A DNA stretch of 64,000 nt from Paracraurococcus lichenis (lineage in GTDB: Bacteria > Pseudomonadota > Alphaproteobacteria > Acetobacterales > Acetobacteraceae): NCBI RefSeq assembly GCF_030657435.1, contig NZ_JAUTWS010000025.1, positions 1 through 64,000 on the forward strand, in the 5' to 3' direction. The notes beneath the pieces are model-generated. The model worked only from the letters and a program-made list of their open reading frames with translations. It was not told the origin of the DNA and ran no database searches. Shown one piece after another: positions 25,124-34,266 of the stretch. Within the stretch, counting starts at the first letter, position 1, and every line of letters begins with the position of its first letter. The position numbers and the translations under genes are program-made.

Positions 25124-25324
25124 CTAGGCAATGATGTCGGGGAGCAGCCGGCTCTCGAGCCAGGCGATCTCGTCCTTGATCTTCAGCTTGCGCTTCTTCA
25201 GCCGCTGCACCTGGAGCTGGTCGGTCAGGCTGTCCGACAGCCGGGCGATGACCGTGTCCAGGTCGCGATGCTCGCTCCGCATCTCATGGAGCCGGCGCAG
25301 CAGGGATTCGCGATCATCGAGCAT
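25124..25324 (-). CDS. DUF465 (YdcH) family small protein
   Basis: The 66-residue protein is a short coiled coil with the DUF465 pattern: LLRRLHEMRSEHRDLDTVIA (about 8-27), then VQRLKKRKLKIKDEIAWLES (about 40-59). Members are common small cytosolic proteins of unknown function, often involved in stress or cell-envelope contexts. The stop codon is 14 bp before purE, though transcription order puts this gene upstream of purE on the same strand. The ATG at 25324 has only a weak ribosome binding site. Confidence 0.82.
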   Translation of the reverse strand: MLDDRESLLRRLHEMRSEHRDLDTVIARLSDSLTDQLQVQRLKKRKLKIKDEIAWLESRLLPDIIA

Positions 25325-25461
25325 GGGGATATGCACTCGGACGTGAAACAGGGATGCAATCCCTCGCGGGCCGCCATTACCATGCCCCTGTGCGGGCGCA
25401 ACAGCATGGCCTGCCGGCCGGCTGTCCCCCGTGCACCACAGGGTCAAAGGGAGAATGCCGA

Positions 25462-25632
25462 ATGAACACTTCGCCGAGACTCCGCTCCCTCGAGGAGCGG
25501 CATGCGGTGCTTGACCGGCAGATCGGCGAAGAGGACGCGCGGCCAAGGCCGGACGAGGGGGAACTCCAAAGGCTGAAACGCGAGAAGCTGCGGGTGAAGG
25601 AGGAGATGGAGCGCCTGCGGCGGGAGGGCTGA
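25462..25632 (+). CDS. DUF465 (YdcH) family small protein, second copy
   Basis: The 56-residue protein is a second, divergently oriented DUF465-type coiled coil: SLEERHAVLDRQIGEEDARP and LQRLKREKLRVKEEMERLRR. It is only distantly similar to its neighbour but keeps the closing Leu-Lys-Arg/Lys-Lys-Asp/Glu-Glu pattern. AAAGGGAG lies about 9 bp before the ATG. Function unknown. Confidence 0.75.
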   Translation: MNTSPRLRSLEERHAVLDRQIGEEDARPRPDEGELQRLKREKLRVKEEMERLRREG

Positions 25633-25739
25633 CGCGTCCTTCGAACCCTCCCCCGGTCCTGCCGGGGGAGGACCAACCCGGCCTGCGCGCCGGGCCGTTC
25701 AGGCCTCCGGGCCTCGCGGCGTCCAGATCGCCCGGCCGC

Positions 25740-26312
25740 TCAGGCCACCGTCTCCTCGGCATCCGAGAGCGGTACCGGCGGCAGGTGCGCCGGGCGCTCC
25801 CCGGCCGCGGCGACCGCGGCATTCAGGTCGGACTGCGTGCAGAGGCCGAGGATCACCGGATCGCGCGGCTTGATGTTGGCGCTGTTCCAGTGCGTCCGGT
25901 CGCGCACCTTGGCGATCGTCTCCTTGGTGGTGCCGAGCAGCTTGCCCACCGCGGCATCCGACATGTGGGGATAGTGCCGCAGCACCCAGGCGATGGCGTC
26001 CGGGCGGTCGTTGCGCTTGGAGACGGGGGTGTACTTGGCGCCCTTGCCGCGCGTCTTCGGCACCGGCAGGGCGTTCTGCGCCATCTGCAGCCGGGCGGTC
26101 GGGTCCGCCTCGCAGCGGGCGATCTCCTCCCGCGACAACTGGCCGTTCAGCACGGGATCGTAGCCGATGATCCCCTGCGCCACCTCGCCATCGGCGATCG
26201 CCTGCACCTCCAGCGGGTGCATGCCGACGAAATCCGCGACCTGGTCGAAAGTCAGGGACGTCTTCTCGATCAGCCACACGGCGGTGGCCTTCGGCATCAA
26301 TGGCTGGGTCAT
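25740..26312 (-). CDS. Cell cycle transcriptional regulator TrcR (DUF1013)
   Basis: The 190-residue protein matches DUF1013/TrcR, a conserved alphaproteobacterial protein linked to cell-cycle transcription. The opening MTQPLMPKATAVWLIEKTSL is characteristic, followed by LTFDQVADFVGMHPLEVQAI (about 20-39), DGEVAQGIIGYDPVLNGQLS, and a helix-turn-helix-like segment MSDAAVGKLLGTTKETIAKV (about 126-145). The protein probably binds DNA or RNA polymerase in the cytosol. The ATG at 26312 starts the conserved sequence directly. It diverges from the DUF1192 gene, sharing a 117-bp upstream region. Confidence 0.88.
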   Translation of the reverse strand: MTQPLMPKATAVWLIEKTSLTFDQVADFVGMHPLEVQAIADGEVAQGIIGYDPVLNGQLSREEIARCEADPTARLQMAQNALPVPKTRGKGAKYTPVSKRNDRPDAIAWVLRHYPHMSDAAVGKLLGTTKETIAKVRDRTHWNSANIKPRDPVILGLCTQSDLNAAVAAAGERPAHLPPVPLSDAEETVA

Positions 26313-26429
26313 GGGGCGTAACCTTCTGGGCGGAGCCGGGGGACAACCGGGCATCCCCGCCGCGGCATCCCCCGCGATATAGAGTTGGCCCCCCGCAGGG
26401 TCAAAGCCCGGACGAGATGGGAGAAAGCG

Positions 26430-26624
26430 ATGATGGAGGAGGATGCGCCGAGGCCCGCCACCGGCTTCGTGCCGGCGAAGCTGGATGGCTGGGGAGTTGA
26501 GGAACTGAAGCATTACATCGCGCGGCTGCAGGCGGAGATCGCCCGGGCCGAGGCGGCGATCGCGCGGCTGCAGGCGCATCGCGGCGCCGCCGAGGCGCTG
26601 TTCCGGCGGCCCGGCGAGGGGTGA
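26430..26624 (+). CDS. DUF1192 family protein
   Basis: The 64-residue protein has the DUF1192 pattern: LDGWGVEELKHYIARLQAEI (about 18-37) then ARAEAAIARLQAHRGAAEAL. It is a short coiled-coil protein widespread in alphaproteobacteria with no established role. The ATG at 26430 (the first of a double ATG) follows GGGAGAAAG. The next gene is convergent. Confidence 0.85.
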   Translation: MMEEDAPRPATGFVPAKLDGWGVEELKHYIARLQAEIARAEAAIARLQAHRGAAEALFRRPGEG

Positions 26625-26646
26625 GGGCCGGGCCGCCGGCCCGTCC

Positions 26647-28724
26647 TCAGGCCGCGCGGATGGCGCCGAGGAAGGCGTCGACCTTGCGGTTCAGCGCCCC
26701 GGCCTCGCGGGCGAGGTCGCCGGAGGCGGCGCGGAGCTGCGCCGCCGCCGCGCCGGTGCGGTCCGCCCCCTGGGTCACGCCGGCGGTATGCTGCGTCACC
26801 TCGCGGGTGCCCGCGGCGGCCTCGGTCACCGCGTGACCGATCTCGCGCGTGGCGGCGGACTGCGCCTCCGTCGCCGCGGCCACCTGCGCCGTGATGCCGT
26901 TCAGCTCGTCGATGGTGCGGGCGATGCCGCCGATCGCGCCCACGGCCTGCTCGGTCTCGGCCTGCATGGCGGCGATCTGGGCGCCGATCTGCTCCGCGCC
27001 TGCGCCGTCTGCTCGGCAAGGCTCTTCACCTCCGTCGCCACCACCGCGAAGCCCTTGCCGGCCTCGCCCGCCCGCGCCGCCTCGATCGTCGCATTCAGGG
27101 CGAGGAGGTTGGTCCGGCCGGCGATGTCGGCGATCATCCGGACCACCTCGCCGATGCCCTGCGCCGCGGCGGAGAGCGCCTGCACCGCGCTGTTGGTGGA
27201 GCGCGCCCCCTCGGCCGCGCGATGCGCCGCGGCGGCGCTGCCATTGACCTGCTGCGAGATGCCGTTGACCGAGGCCAGCAGCGCCTCCGTCGAGTCCGCG
27301 ACGCGCTGGACGTTCACGCTCGCCTGGTCCGCCGCCGCGGCGACCGCCGAGGCCCGGCTCCGGCCCTGCTGCGCCGTCGCCTCCATCTCGCCGGCGGTGG
27401 CATCGAGCGCGCCGGCCGCCGTCGTCACGCTCCGCAGCGCCGCCGCCGCTTCCTCCTCGAAGCCGCGCACCAGCGCCTCCAGCCGCTCGGCCCGCGCCGC
27501 GCGGGCGCCGGCCTCGGCGAGCTGCGCCGCCGCCATCGCCTCCCGCTCCGCCGCCGCGGCGCGCAGCTTCTCGACCGCCGCGGCCATGCCGCCGAGCTCG
27601 TCCTGCCGCGCGCGCCCCGGCACGGCGAGGTCGAGCGCGCCGGCCGCGATGCGTTCCGTCGTCCCGGTGAGATGCCGCAGCGGCGAGACGATGCGCCGCA
27701 TCAGCGCCACCACCGACCCGATGCCGAGGCCGAGCGCCGCGACGACGAGCGCCAGGGCCATGGCCAGGCCGTGCGAGGCGGAGCGCGCGGCGCGGGCGCT
27801 TTCGGCCAGCGCATCGTCCAGCGCCGCGTCGCGCAGCGCCAGGATCTCGGACTGCATCGGCACGCTCCAGGCCCGGTACTCGGACAGCGACTCCGGCCAG
27901 GCCGGGGCCGCGGCGCCCTCGCCGGCCGCGGCGCGGGCGCGGCCGATGTCGACCATGCGCTGCCAGCGCGGCTCGTGCTGCCGCTCGAAGCCCTCCCGCA
28001 ACTGCCTGATCGCCGCGAGGACGCCGGGCGTGGCGGCGCCCGTCTCGACCAGCCTCTGGGCATTCCCCCAGGCCTGGGCGAGGCGGCCGGTGAGCCGATC
28101 CGCCGCCACGACCTGCGCCATCGGGACGCTGCGGCCGCCGATCCAGGCATTGATCATCAGGTTCCGCTGGCCCGTCTGGTCGCGCATGTCCATGGCCTGG
28201 GCCGCCACCTCGACGAGGCCGGCGGCCAGCGGGCTGCCGCCCGCGATGTGCCGCGTCGCCTCCTGCACCAGGCCGCCGAGGCTGGCGGACTGCGCGGCCC
28301 GCAGGGTGATGATCCCCGGGGCGAAGCCGGGATCCCGCTCGGGCAGGGGCCGCGCGACGAGGGTGGCAAGTTGCTCGCGCAGCCGGGCGATCGCGGCCCT
28401 GGCCTCGGCGGGCGGGCGCGCGTCGAGGCCGGCGCCGAGGGCGCTGCGTCGGGCCGCCTCCAGCAGCGCATCGGTCCGCTCGCGCATGGTGGCGAGGATG
28501 GCGTTGTCGGGCGCCGCCACCAGGGCCGAGGTGGTGATCTGGCCGAGTTCGAGGACGAAGGCGGTGCGGGCGCGCTGCACGTCGCTGATGACCTGCGTAG
28601 CGGCTCCGGCCTCGGTGGCGCCGCGCCACGCCGCCCACTCCCGGGCCGACATCCAGCCGGAGGCGAGAAGGCCGGGGATGGAGACGGCAGCGAAGCCGAG
28701 CAGGAAGGTGGTGCGGATGCGCAT
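26647..28724 (-). pseudogene. Methyl-accepting chemotaxis protein with a frameshift
   Basis: The reading frame starts at the ATG at 28724 with a transmembrane helix (TTFLLGFAAVSIPGLLASG), a helical periplasmic sensor of about 290 residues, a second membrane helix (GLAMALALVVAALGLGIGSV), a HAMP domain (RRIVSPLRHLTGTTERIAAG) and the signalling hairpin tip (TNLLALNATIEAARAGEAGK). After SLAEQTAQA the frame breaks at about 26995; the conserved continuation EQIGAQIAAMQAETEQAVGA to the end at 26647 is in another frame. The expected Thr codon ACG reads CG, a one-base deletion. As read, the protein loses its last 115 residues and should not signal. It may be a true mutation or a sequencing error. Confidence 0.88.
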
Positions 28725-28734
28725 TATTTGGCAT

Positions 28735-28749
28735 GCCTAATGGTTAGGC
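28735..28749. promoter_or_regulatory. Perfect palindrome upstream of the chemotaxis receptor gene
   Basis: GCCTAA-TGG-TTAGGC is a 6-3-6 perfect dyad located 10 bp upstream of the receptor start codon, in the only AT-richer part of the interval. It may be an operator. Confidence 0.4.
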
Positions 28750-28828
28750 TGCGACCATCTCGTTAATCCGTTGCCGAAGCCTTGACATCGGTGCCTCCGG
28801 TCGCGGCGGCACGGCGAATGCGGAGGCC

Positions 28829-29665
28829 TCAGCCGGCCGGGTGGTAGGTCTCGATCCGCAATTCCCGCAGCGTCAGGTCCTGCGCGGTGCCGAGGGTCGC
28901 GATGGTGGTCAGGAACCGCGTGCGGCCGCCCTCCGGTGCCAGCATCTCCACCGGCACGACCAGCGGCGCCGCGGCGCCGAGCGGCCGGTTGCGCAGCAGC
29001 GCCGCGACGCCGGGCTGGGCCAGCGCCTCCTCGATCGGCGGGCGGCGGGCCGGGTCGGCGCTGGGCAGCCGCGCCTCGCGCTGCACCCGCTCCAGCAGGG
29101 CGCGGGCGACCTCGGGCCAATTGCCGATGATCCGCCGGGCGCCTGCGGGATGGCAGAGCAGCCGCAGCAGGTTCGGCCGCGGCGCCGGCAGCAGGGCGAG
29201 GCGGGGCAGGGGTCCGGGGCCGACCTCCGGCTCCGCCCCTCCGGCCAGGCAGGCGTCGAGCGCCGGGCCATAGGCCGCGTTCACCATGACGATGTCCCAG
29301 GCGGCATCGAAGGCGACCGCCGGCAGCGGGTCGTGCCGCGCCAGGATCAGCCGCAGCGCCGCCAGCACCTCGGCCATGGCGGGCGCCTCCAGCGGCGTCT
29401 CCCGGTGCGCCGGGGCATGGCCGGCGGCGAGCAGCACGCGGTCGGCCTCCCGCGGCGGGACGCCCAGCACCTCGCAGAGCCGCAGCACGAGGCCGGGGCT
29501 CGGCCGGGCACGGCCGGTCTCGACGAAGCTGAGATGGCGGGTGGAGATGCCGGCCTCGAGCGCCAGGTCCATCTGGCTGAGGCGCCGGGCGCGGCGGGCG
29601 GTGGCGAGCAGGGCGCCGGCGCCGGCCGGGCCCGCGGGCAGGGCAGGGCTGAGGAGACCGTCCAT
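28829..29665 (-). CDS. XRE-type regulator with MmyB-like ligand domain
   Basis: The 278-residue protein has an N-terminal XRE helix-turn-helix (LSQMDLALEAGISTRHLSFV, about 30-49) and a C-terminal MmyB-like domain (PLPAVAFDAAWDIVMVNAAY, about 113-132; FLTTIATLGTAQDLTLRELR near the end). Such proteins usually repress a neighbouring enzyme gene and respond to a small ligand. The ATG at 29665 is preferred: a perfect 21-bp palindrome at 29698-29718 lies just upstream, and starts at 29701 or 29716 would place it within the coding region. No obvious divergent target gene is present. Confidence 0.85.
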   Translation of the reverse strand: MDGLLSPALPAGPAGAGALLATARRARRLSQMDLALEAGISTRHLSFVETGRARPSPGLVLRLCEVLGVPPREADRVLLAAGHAPAHRETPLEAPAMAEVLAALRLILARHDPLPAVAFDAAWDIVMVNAAYGPALDACLAGGAEPEVGPGPLPRLALLPAPRPNLLRLLCHPAGARRIIGNWPEVARALLERVQREARLPSADPARRPPIEEALAQPGVAALLRNRPLGAAAPLVVPVEMLAPEGGRTRFLTTIATLGTAQDLTLRELRIETYHPAG

Positions 29666-29697
29666 GCCGCCAGGGTCGCGCGGCCGGCGCGCGAAAT

Positions 29698-29718
29698 CCA
29701 TGACCTCGGAGGTCATGG
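29698..29718. promoter_or_regulatory. Perfect 10-1-10 palindromic operator of the XRE gene
   Basis: CCATGACCTC-G-GAGGTCATGG is a perfect inverted repeat 33 bp upstream of the regulator start codon. Position and symmetry fit an autoregulatory operator for the dimeric XRE protein. Confidence 0.75.
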
Positions 29719-29748
29719 AACCGCGGAGCGGGTCGCGCACATGGCAAA

Positions 29749-29773
29749 GGCCGGCGGGGATGCCCCGCCGGCC
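29749..29773 (-). terminator. Terminator of hsp20
   Basis: Perfect 11-bp stem GGCCGGCGGGG/CCCCGCCGGCC with a 3-base loop, followed on the minus strand by TTTGCC. It lies about 200 bp beyond the hsp20 stop, after the 58-bp repeats. Confidence 0.7.
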
Positions 29774-29808
29774 CTCATTCGGGATCCGTCCCGTCCGCAC
29801 ACATGGCC

Positions 29809-29982
29809 GGCCGATTCAGACCTTCGCGCCATCCGGCGCTTCGGTCATCGGGCCGCGCAGGTGGCGGGCCGATTCGGACCTCCGCGCCTTGCGGCGCTGC
29901 GGTCATCGGGCCGCGCAGATGGCGGTCCGGTTCAGACCTCCGCGCCCTGCGGCGCTGCGGTCACCGGGCCGCTCAGGCGGCC
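29809..29982. repeat. Three tandem copies of a 58-bp repeat
   Basis: Copies begin at 29809, 29867 and 29925 (GGCCGATTCAGACC, GGCCGATTCGGACC, GTCCGGTTCAGACC), each containing a CGCC...GGCGCT...GGTCATCGGGCCGC-like core. The period is not a multiple of three. The last copy ends inside the 3-prime end of hsp20, supplying its stop codon. The array fills most of the 307-bp gap between hsp20 and the XRE gene. Confidence 0.85.
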
Positions 29983-30455
29983 TGGGCCTGCGCGCCCTGC
30001 TCGTTCGCGGTGATCTGCGGCTGCGCCTGCGGGCGGCCGGCCTGCACCGGGATCTGGCGGGGCTTCAGGGCCTCCGGCACCACGCGCTTCAGGGCAAGCT
30101 GCAGCAGGCCGTTCTCCAGCGTCGCGCCCTCGACCACGATGTGGTCGGCGAGGACGAAGCGGCGCTCGAAGGCGCGGCCGGCGATGCCACGATAGAGGAA
30201 GCTGCGGCCATCCTCGGCCTGCGGGGCGCGGCCGGCGACGGTCAGCACGTTCTCCCGCGCGACCACATCGATGTCGCCCGGGCCGAAGCCGGCGACGGCC
30301 ATGGTCAGGACATAGGTGTCCTCACCGGTCTTCTCGATGTTGTACGGGGGATAGCCCTGCGCGTCGGTGAGGCTGCGGGCGCTCTCGAGCTGGCGGGCCA
30401 GCCGGTCGAAGCCGATGGCGGTGCGGAAGAGCGGAGAGAAATCGATGGCGTTCAC
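29973..30455 (-). CDS. Small heat-shock protein Hsp20 (IbpA type)
   Basis: The 160-residue alpha-crystallin protein has the IbpA-like N-terminus (FSPLFRTAIGFDRLARQLES), the start of the crystallin domain YPPYNIEKTGEDTYVLTMAV (about 35-54), ENVLTVAGRAP and FVLADHIVVEGATLENGLLQ (about 100-119), and a C-terminal extension with PRQIPVQ carrying the I-x-V-type motif. It is an ATP-independent holdase for unfolding proteins. The start is a GTG at 30455 with AAGGAGG 7 bp upstream. A RpoH-type promoter and ROSE-like leader precede it. Confidence 0.93.
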   Translation of the reverse strand: MNAIDFSPLFRTAIGFDRLARQLESARSLTDAQGYPPYNIEKTGEDTYVLTMAVAGFGPGDIDVVARENVLTVAGRAPQAEDGRSFLYRGIAGRAFERRFVLADHIVVEGATLENGLLQLALKRVVPEALKPRQIPVQAGRPQAQPQITANEQGAQAQAA

Positions 30456-30579
30456 GTCGAACCTCCTTGAGGAAGCAAGGTCGATAGGCGCTTGCGATCC
30501 CCGACCCGGAGACGGCCCCGTGCGGGCGCCGCGGAAGGCTGGGAACCACGCCCGAGGCCCCGTCAGGGCGCCTCGGACG
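30456..30579 (-). promoter_or_regulatory. ROSE-type RNA thermometer leader of hsp20
   Basis: Read on the minus strand, the last part of the leader is CCTTGCTTCCTCAAGGAGGT: TTGCT followed by an anti-Shine-Dalgarno TCCT that pairs with AGGAGG across a two-base loop. The conserved U-U-G-C-U facing the ribosome binding site is the hallmark of ROSE elements on alphaproteobacterial small heat-shock genes. Upstream hairpins such as GAGGCGCCC/GGGGCCTC complete a leader of about 124 nt. Melting of the weak terminal hairpin at high temperature would free the site. Confidence 0.75.
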
Positions 30580-30585
30580 CTCCGA

Positions 30586-30614
30586 AAATAGAAAACGCCG
30601 CCCCCCGGTTCAAG
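30586..30614 (-). promoter_or_regulatory. RpoH (sigma-32) promoter of hsp20
   Basis: On the minus strand CTTGAA (30614-30609) and CTATTT (30591-30586) are separated by 17 bp, a good match to the alphaproteobacterial RpoH consensus. The -35 box lies in the loop of the rpmE terminator hairpin, and the -10 box overlaps its T tract. Confidence 0.7.
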
Positions 30615-30623
30615 GGGGCGGCG
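30596..30623 (-). terminator. Terminator of rpmE
   Basis: A perfect 10-bp stem CGCCGCCCCC/GGGGGCGGCG with an 8-base loop, followed on the minus strand by TTTTCTATTTT, 30 bp beyond the rpmE stop. Confidence 0.88.
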
Positions 30624-30653
30624 CTGCGAAAAATCCCGAGGCGGACGAGCGGC

Positions 30654-30881
30654 TTACTTCTTCCGCATGCCGATGCCGGCGAACTTCTTGTTGAACTTCG
30701 CCACCTGCCCGCCGGTGTCGATCACGCGCTGCACGCCGGTCCAGGCCGGGTGGGATTTCGGGTCGATGTCGAGGCGGATGGTGTCGCCCTCCTTGCCGGT
30801 GCAGGACCGGGTCTTGAAGGTCGTCCCATCGGTCATGACGATGTTGATCTCGTGGTAGTCGGGATGGATGTCCGGCTTCAT
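30654..30881 (-). CDS. rpmE: 50S ribosomal protein L31
   Basis: The 75-residue protein matches bacterial L31: MKPDIHPDYHEINIVMTDGT at the N-terminus, TGKEGDTIRLDIDPKSHPAW in the middle and a basic end FNKKFAGIGMRKK. It has one cysteine (RSCTGK) and so lacks the zinc-binding cysteine set of some L31 proteins, as usual in alphaproteobacteria. It sits at the central protuberance of the large subunit. The ATG at 30881 gives the family length. Confidence 0.95.
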   Translation of the reverse strand: MKPDIHPDYHEINIVMTDGTTFKTRSCTGKEGDTIRLDIDPKSHPAWTGVQRVIDTGGQVAKFNKKFAGIGMRKK

Positions 30882-31000
30882 GGCGCGCTCGTGCAGCTTG
30901 GCGCAGCCGATACCGACCGGCCGCGGGAAGCGGGGGCTATAGGCGCAAGGCGGGGCCGGACGCAACCTTCCCGGCGGGTACCGGGGCCGGGATGCCGCTC

Positions 31001-31408
31001 TCAGCCATGCAGCACCGCCCCCTTGGTCGCCTTGTCCAGGTCGCGCCGCGGCCCCCGCAGGCCGAGCCCGACCAGGTCCGGCGCCTCGGCCGGCTCTTCC
31101 CGGAAGGCGGCGCGGTTCGCGGCGTCGTGGCCGGTCGAGAACATGGCGCGGACATAGGCCGCCCGGGTCAGCCCGCGCTCGATCGCCTGTCCCCAGGCGC
31201 GCCGCAGCACCTCCGGCGGGGCGGCGAAGACGAGGATCGGCTGGCCGAGCAGCCGGGCATGCCGGCGGCCGAGGGCATCCTCGTAGGGCTCGCCCAGCGC
31301 GTCCGGCGCCTCGGCGGCGATGCCGGTGGCGAGGAAGGCCGTGACGTTCAGCTTCTGCCAGACCGCGAGGTCGTCGAGGACCAGGATGGCCACCTTGGTG
31401 TCGAACAT
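31001..31408 (-). CDS. DUF2000 domain protein
   Basis: The 135-residue protein fits DUF2000 (peptidyl-tRNA hydrolase-like fold): it begins KVAILVLDDLAVWQKLNVTA (about 5-24), has FLATGIAAEAPDALGEPYED and the later segment RAMFSTGHDAANRAAFREEP. The biochemical role of the family is unknown. It lies 34 bp downstream of the AraC-type regulator gene on the same strand and is probably its target or operon partner, an arrangement seen for DUF2000 genes elsewhere. Confidence 0.8.
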   Translation of the reverse strand: MFDTKVAILVLDDLAVWQKLNVTAFLATGIAAEAPDALGEPYEDALGRRHARLLGQPILVFAAPPEVLRRAWGQAIERGLTRAAYVRAMFSTGHDAANRAAFREEPAEAPDLVGLGLRGPRRDLDKATKGAVLHG

Positions 31409-31442
31409 GCCGTGCCGCCTCCCCGGGATGGACGGCGCGAGT

Positions 31443-32282
31443 TCAGCCGGCCGCGCGGGCCCCGTCTGGAACGCCCGTGCAGCGCGCGGCATAGGCGGCC
31501 GGGGTGAGGCCATAGGCGCGGCGGAACCAGCGGCCGAGATGGCTCTGGTCGGCGAAGCCGAGCTCCGCCGCGACCGCCGCCGGCCGGCCGCCGCGGGCGA
31601 GGCGCCGGCGCGCCTCGACCAGCCGGATCTGCACGAGATAGGCATGCGGCGACAGGCCATAGGCGGCGCGGAAGGCGCGGGCGAGGCGGAAGCGGTCGGC
31701 GGCGCCGGCGGCGCGCGCCAGGGCATCGGCGCCGATCTCCTCCGTCATCAGGTCGTGCAGCACGGCGCGGGCCCGCCGCGCCAGCGCGGCATCGCCCCGC
31801 GCCGGCTCTCGCTGCGGGCGGCCGAGCTGCGGCCGCAGCGCCTCGACCACCGCATCGAGCGCCGCGTCATGCGCCAGGCGCCCCTCCGGCGCGGCCTGGC
31901 TGCGGAGGGCGCGGCGGATGGCCTGCGCGAGCCGCGGATCCTCGACGAGCGTCGTGCGGAAGCCCGGATCGCCGGCCGGCCCCGGCCCGAGCTGCGCCCG
32001 CAGCCAGGGCTGCGGCAGGTAGAGCATGCCATAGGCGAAGCCGGCGGCGTCGTCGGCCTCGCCGTCATGCACCTCCTCGGGTTCCAGCAGGATGACGCGG
32101 CCCGGGGTGCTGCGCCAGCGCCGGCCGCGGCAGCGGAAGGCCTGCACGCCGTGATGGGTGACGCCGACCAGCCAGTCCTCGTGCCGGTGGGGATCATAGG
32201 CATGGCCGGGGAAAAAGGCCTCGATGGTCTCGATCCCCGTGGCGGGGTCGCGGTGGAGGCGGATCCGTCGCTCGCCGGGCAT
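31443..32282 (-). CDS. AraC family transcriptional regulator
   Basis: The 279-residue protein has an N-terminal cupin-like ligand domain (FFPGHAYDPHRHEDWLVGVT, about 23-42; VILLEPEEVHDGEADDAAGF) and a C-terminal pair of AraC helix-turn-helix motifs (IGADALARAAGAADRFRLAR, about 186; PAAVAAELGFADQSHLGRWF, about 235, followed by RRAYGLTPAAYA). It most likely controls the downstream DUF2000 gene. The ATG at 32282 gives a typical length. Confidence 0.88.
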   Translation of the reverse strand: MPGERRIRLHRDPATGIETIEAFFPGHAYDPHRHEDWLVGVTHHGVQAFRCRGRRWRSTPGRVILLEPEEVHDGEADDAAGFAYGMLYLPQPWLRAQLGPGPAGDPGFRTTLVEDPRLAQAIRRALRSQAAPEGRLAHDAALDAVVEALRPQLGRPQREPARGDAALARRARAVLHDLMTEEIGADALARAAGAADRFRLARAFRAAYGLSPHAYLVQIRLVEARRRLARGGRPAAVAAELGFADQSHLGRWFRRAYGLTPAAYAARCTGVPDGARAAG

Positions 32283-32415
32283 GCCGCCATTCTGCCGCGG
32301 GCGGGGCGGGATGGCGAGGCGGGGGGGCCTGCGGCAGGCCGGGGAAGGCCGGGGCGGGAAGGGCGCGATTCGGCCCTGGACGCCTTCCGTGCCGCTGGCT
32401 AGGGTGCCCGAAGCC

Positions 32416-32526
32416 ATGCAACCCAGCGCGCTCCTCGCCGGCCTGACCCGCGGCCTTCCCGCCGCCGGGCCCGCGCGCGCCCTGCTTCCGCTCCTCCTCC
32501 TTCGACTTAGCCGCCCCTGGGCGTGA
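32416..32526 (+). CDS. Leucine-rich leader peptide of leuA
   Basis: The 36-codon frame ends ALLPLLLLRLSRPWA, with seven leucine codons in a stretch of ten (LLPLLLLRL), immediately before leuA. This is the design of a transcription attenuation leader peptide: ribosome stalling at the leucine run when charged tRNA-Leu is scarce would favour an antiterminator. The start ATG has a modest site (CCGAAGCC). Two overlapping hairpins follow at 32551-32582. The N-terminal half could be dispensable, with a later start. Confidence 0.7.
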   Translation: MQPSALLAGLTRGLPAAGPARALLPLLLLRLSRPWA

Positions 32527-32550
32527 CGCGCGGCTGACCGGCCGCCACCG

Positions 32551-32582
32551 CTCAGGGGAACCTGAGGCGCCCTCGTGCGCCT
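32551..32582 (+). promoter_or_regulatory. Alternative hairpins of the leuA attenuator
   Basis: Stem CTCAGG-GGAA-CCTGAG (32551-32566) and stem AGGCGC-CCTCGT-GCGCCT (32565-32582) share bases and cannot form together. The second is followed by a weak T-containing tract (GACCGGCATTTAC). Together with the leucine-rich frame they suggest attenuation; the terminator is weaker than classic examples. Confidence 0.5.
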
Positions 32583-32616
32583 GACCGGCATTTACAGAGA
32601 CGCGAAGGAACGCCCC

Positions 32617-34209
<1,593 letters not shown>

Positions 34210-34266
34210 GACGGGCAGGCGCGCCGCACGCCCGCGGCGCGCCCATCCCGAAGCCTGGGGGCCGGA

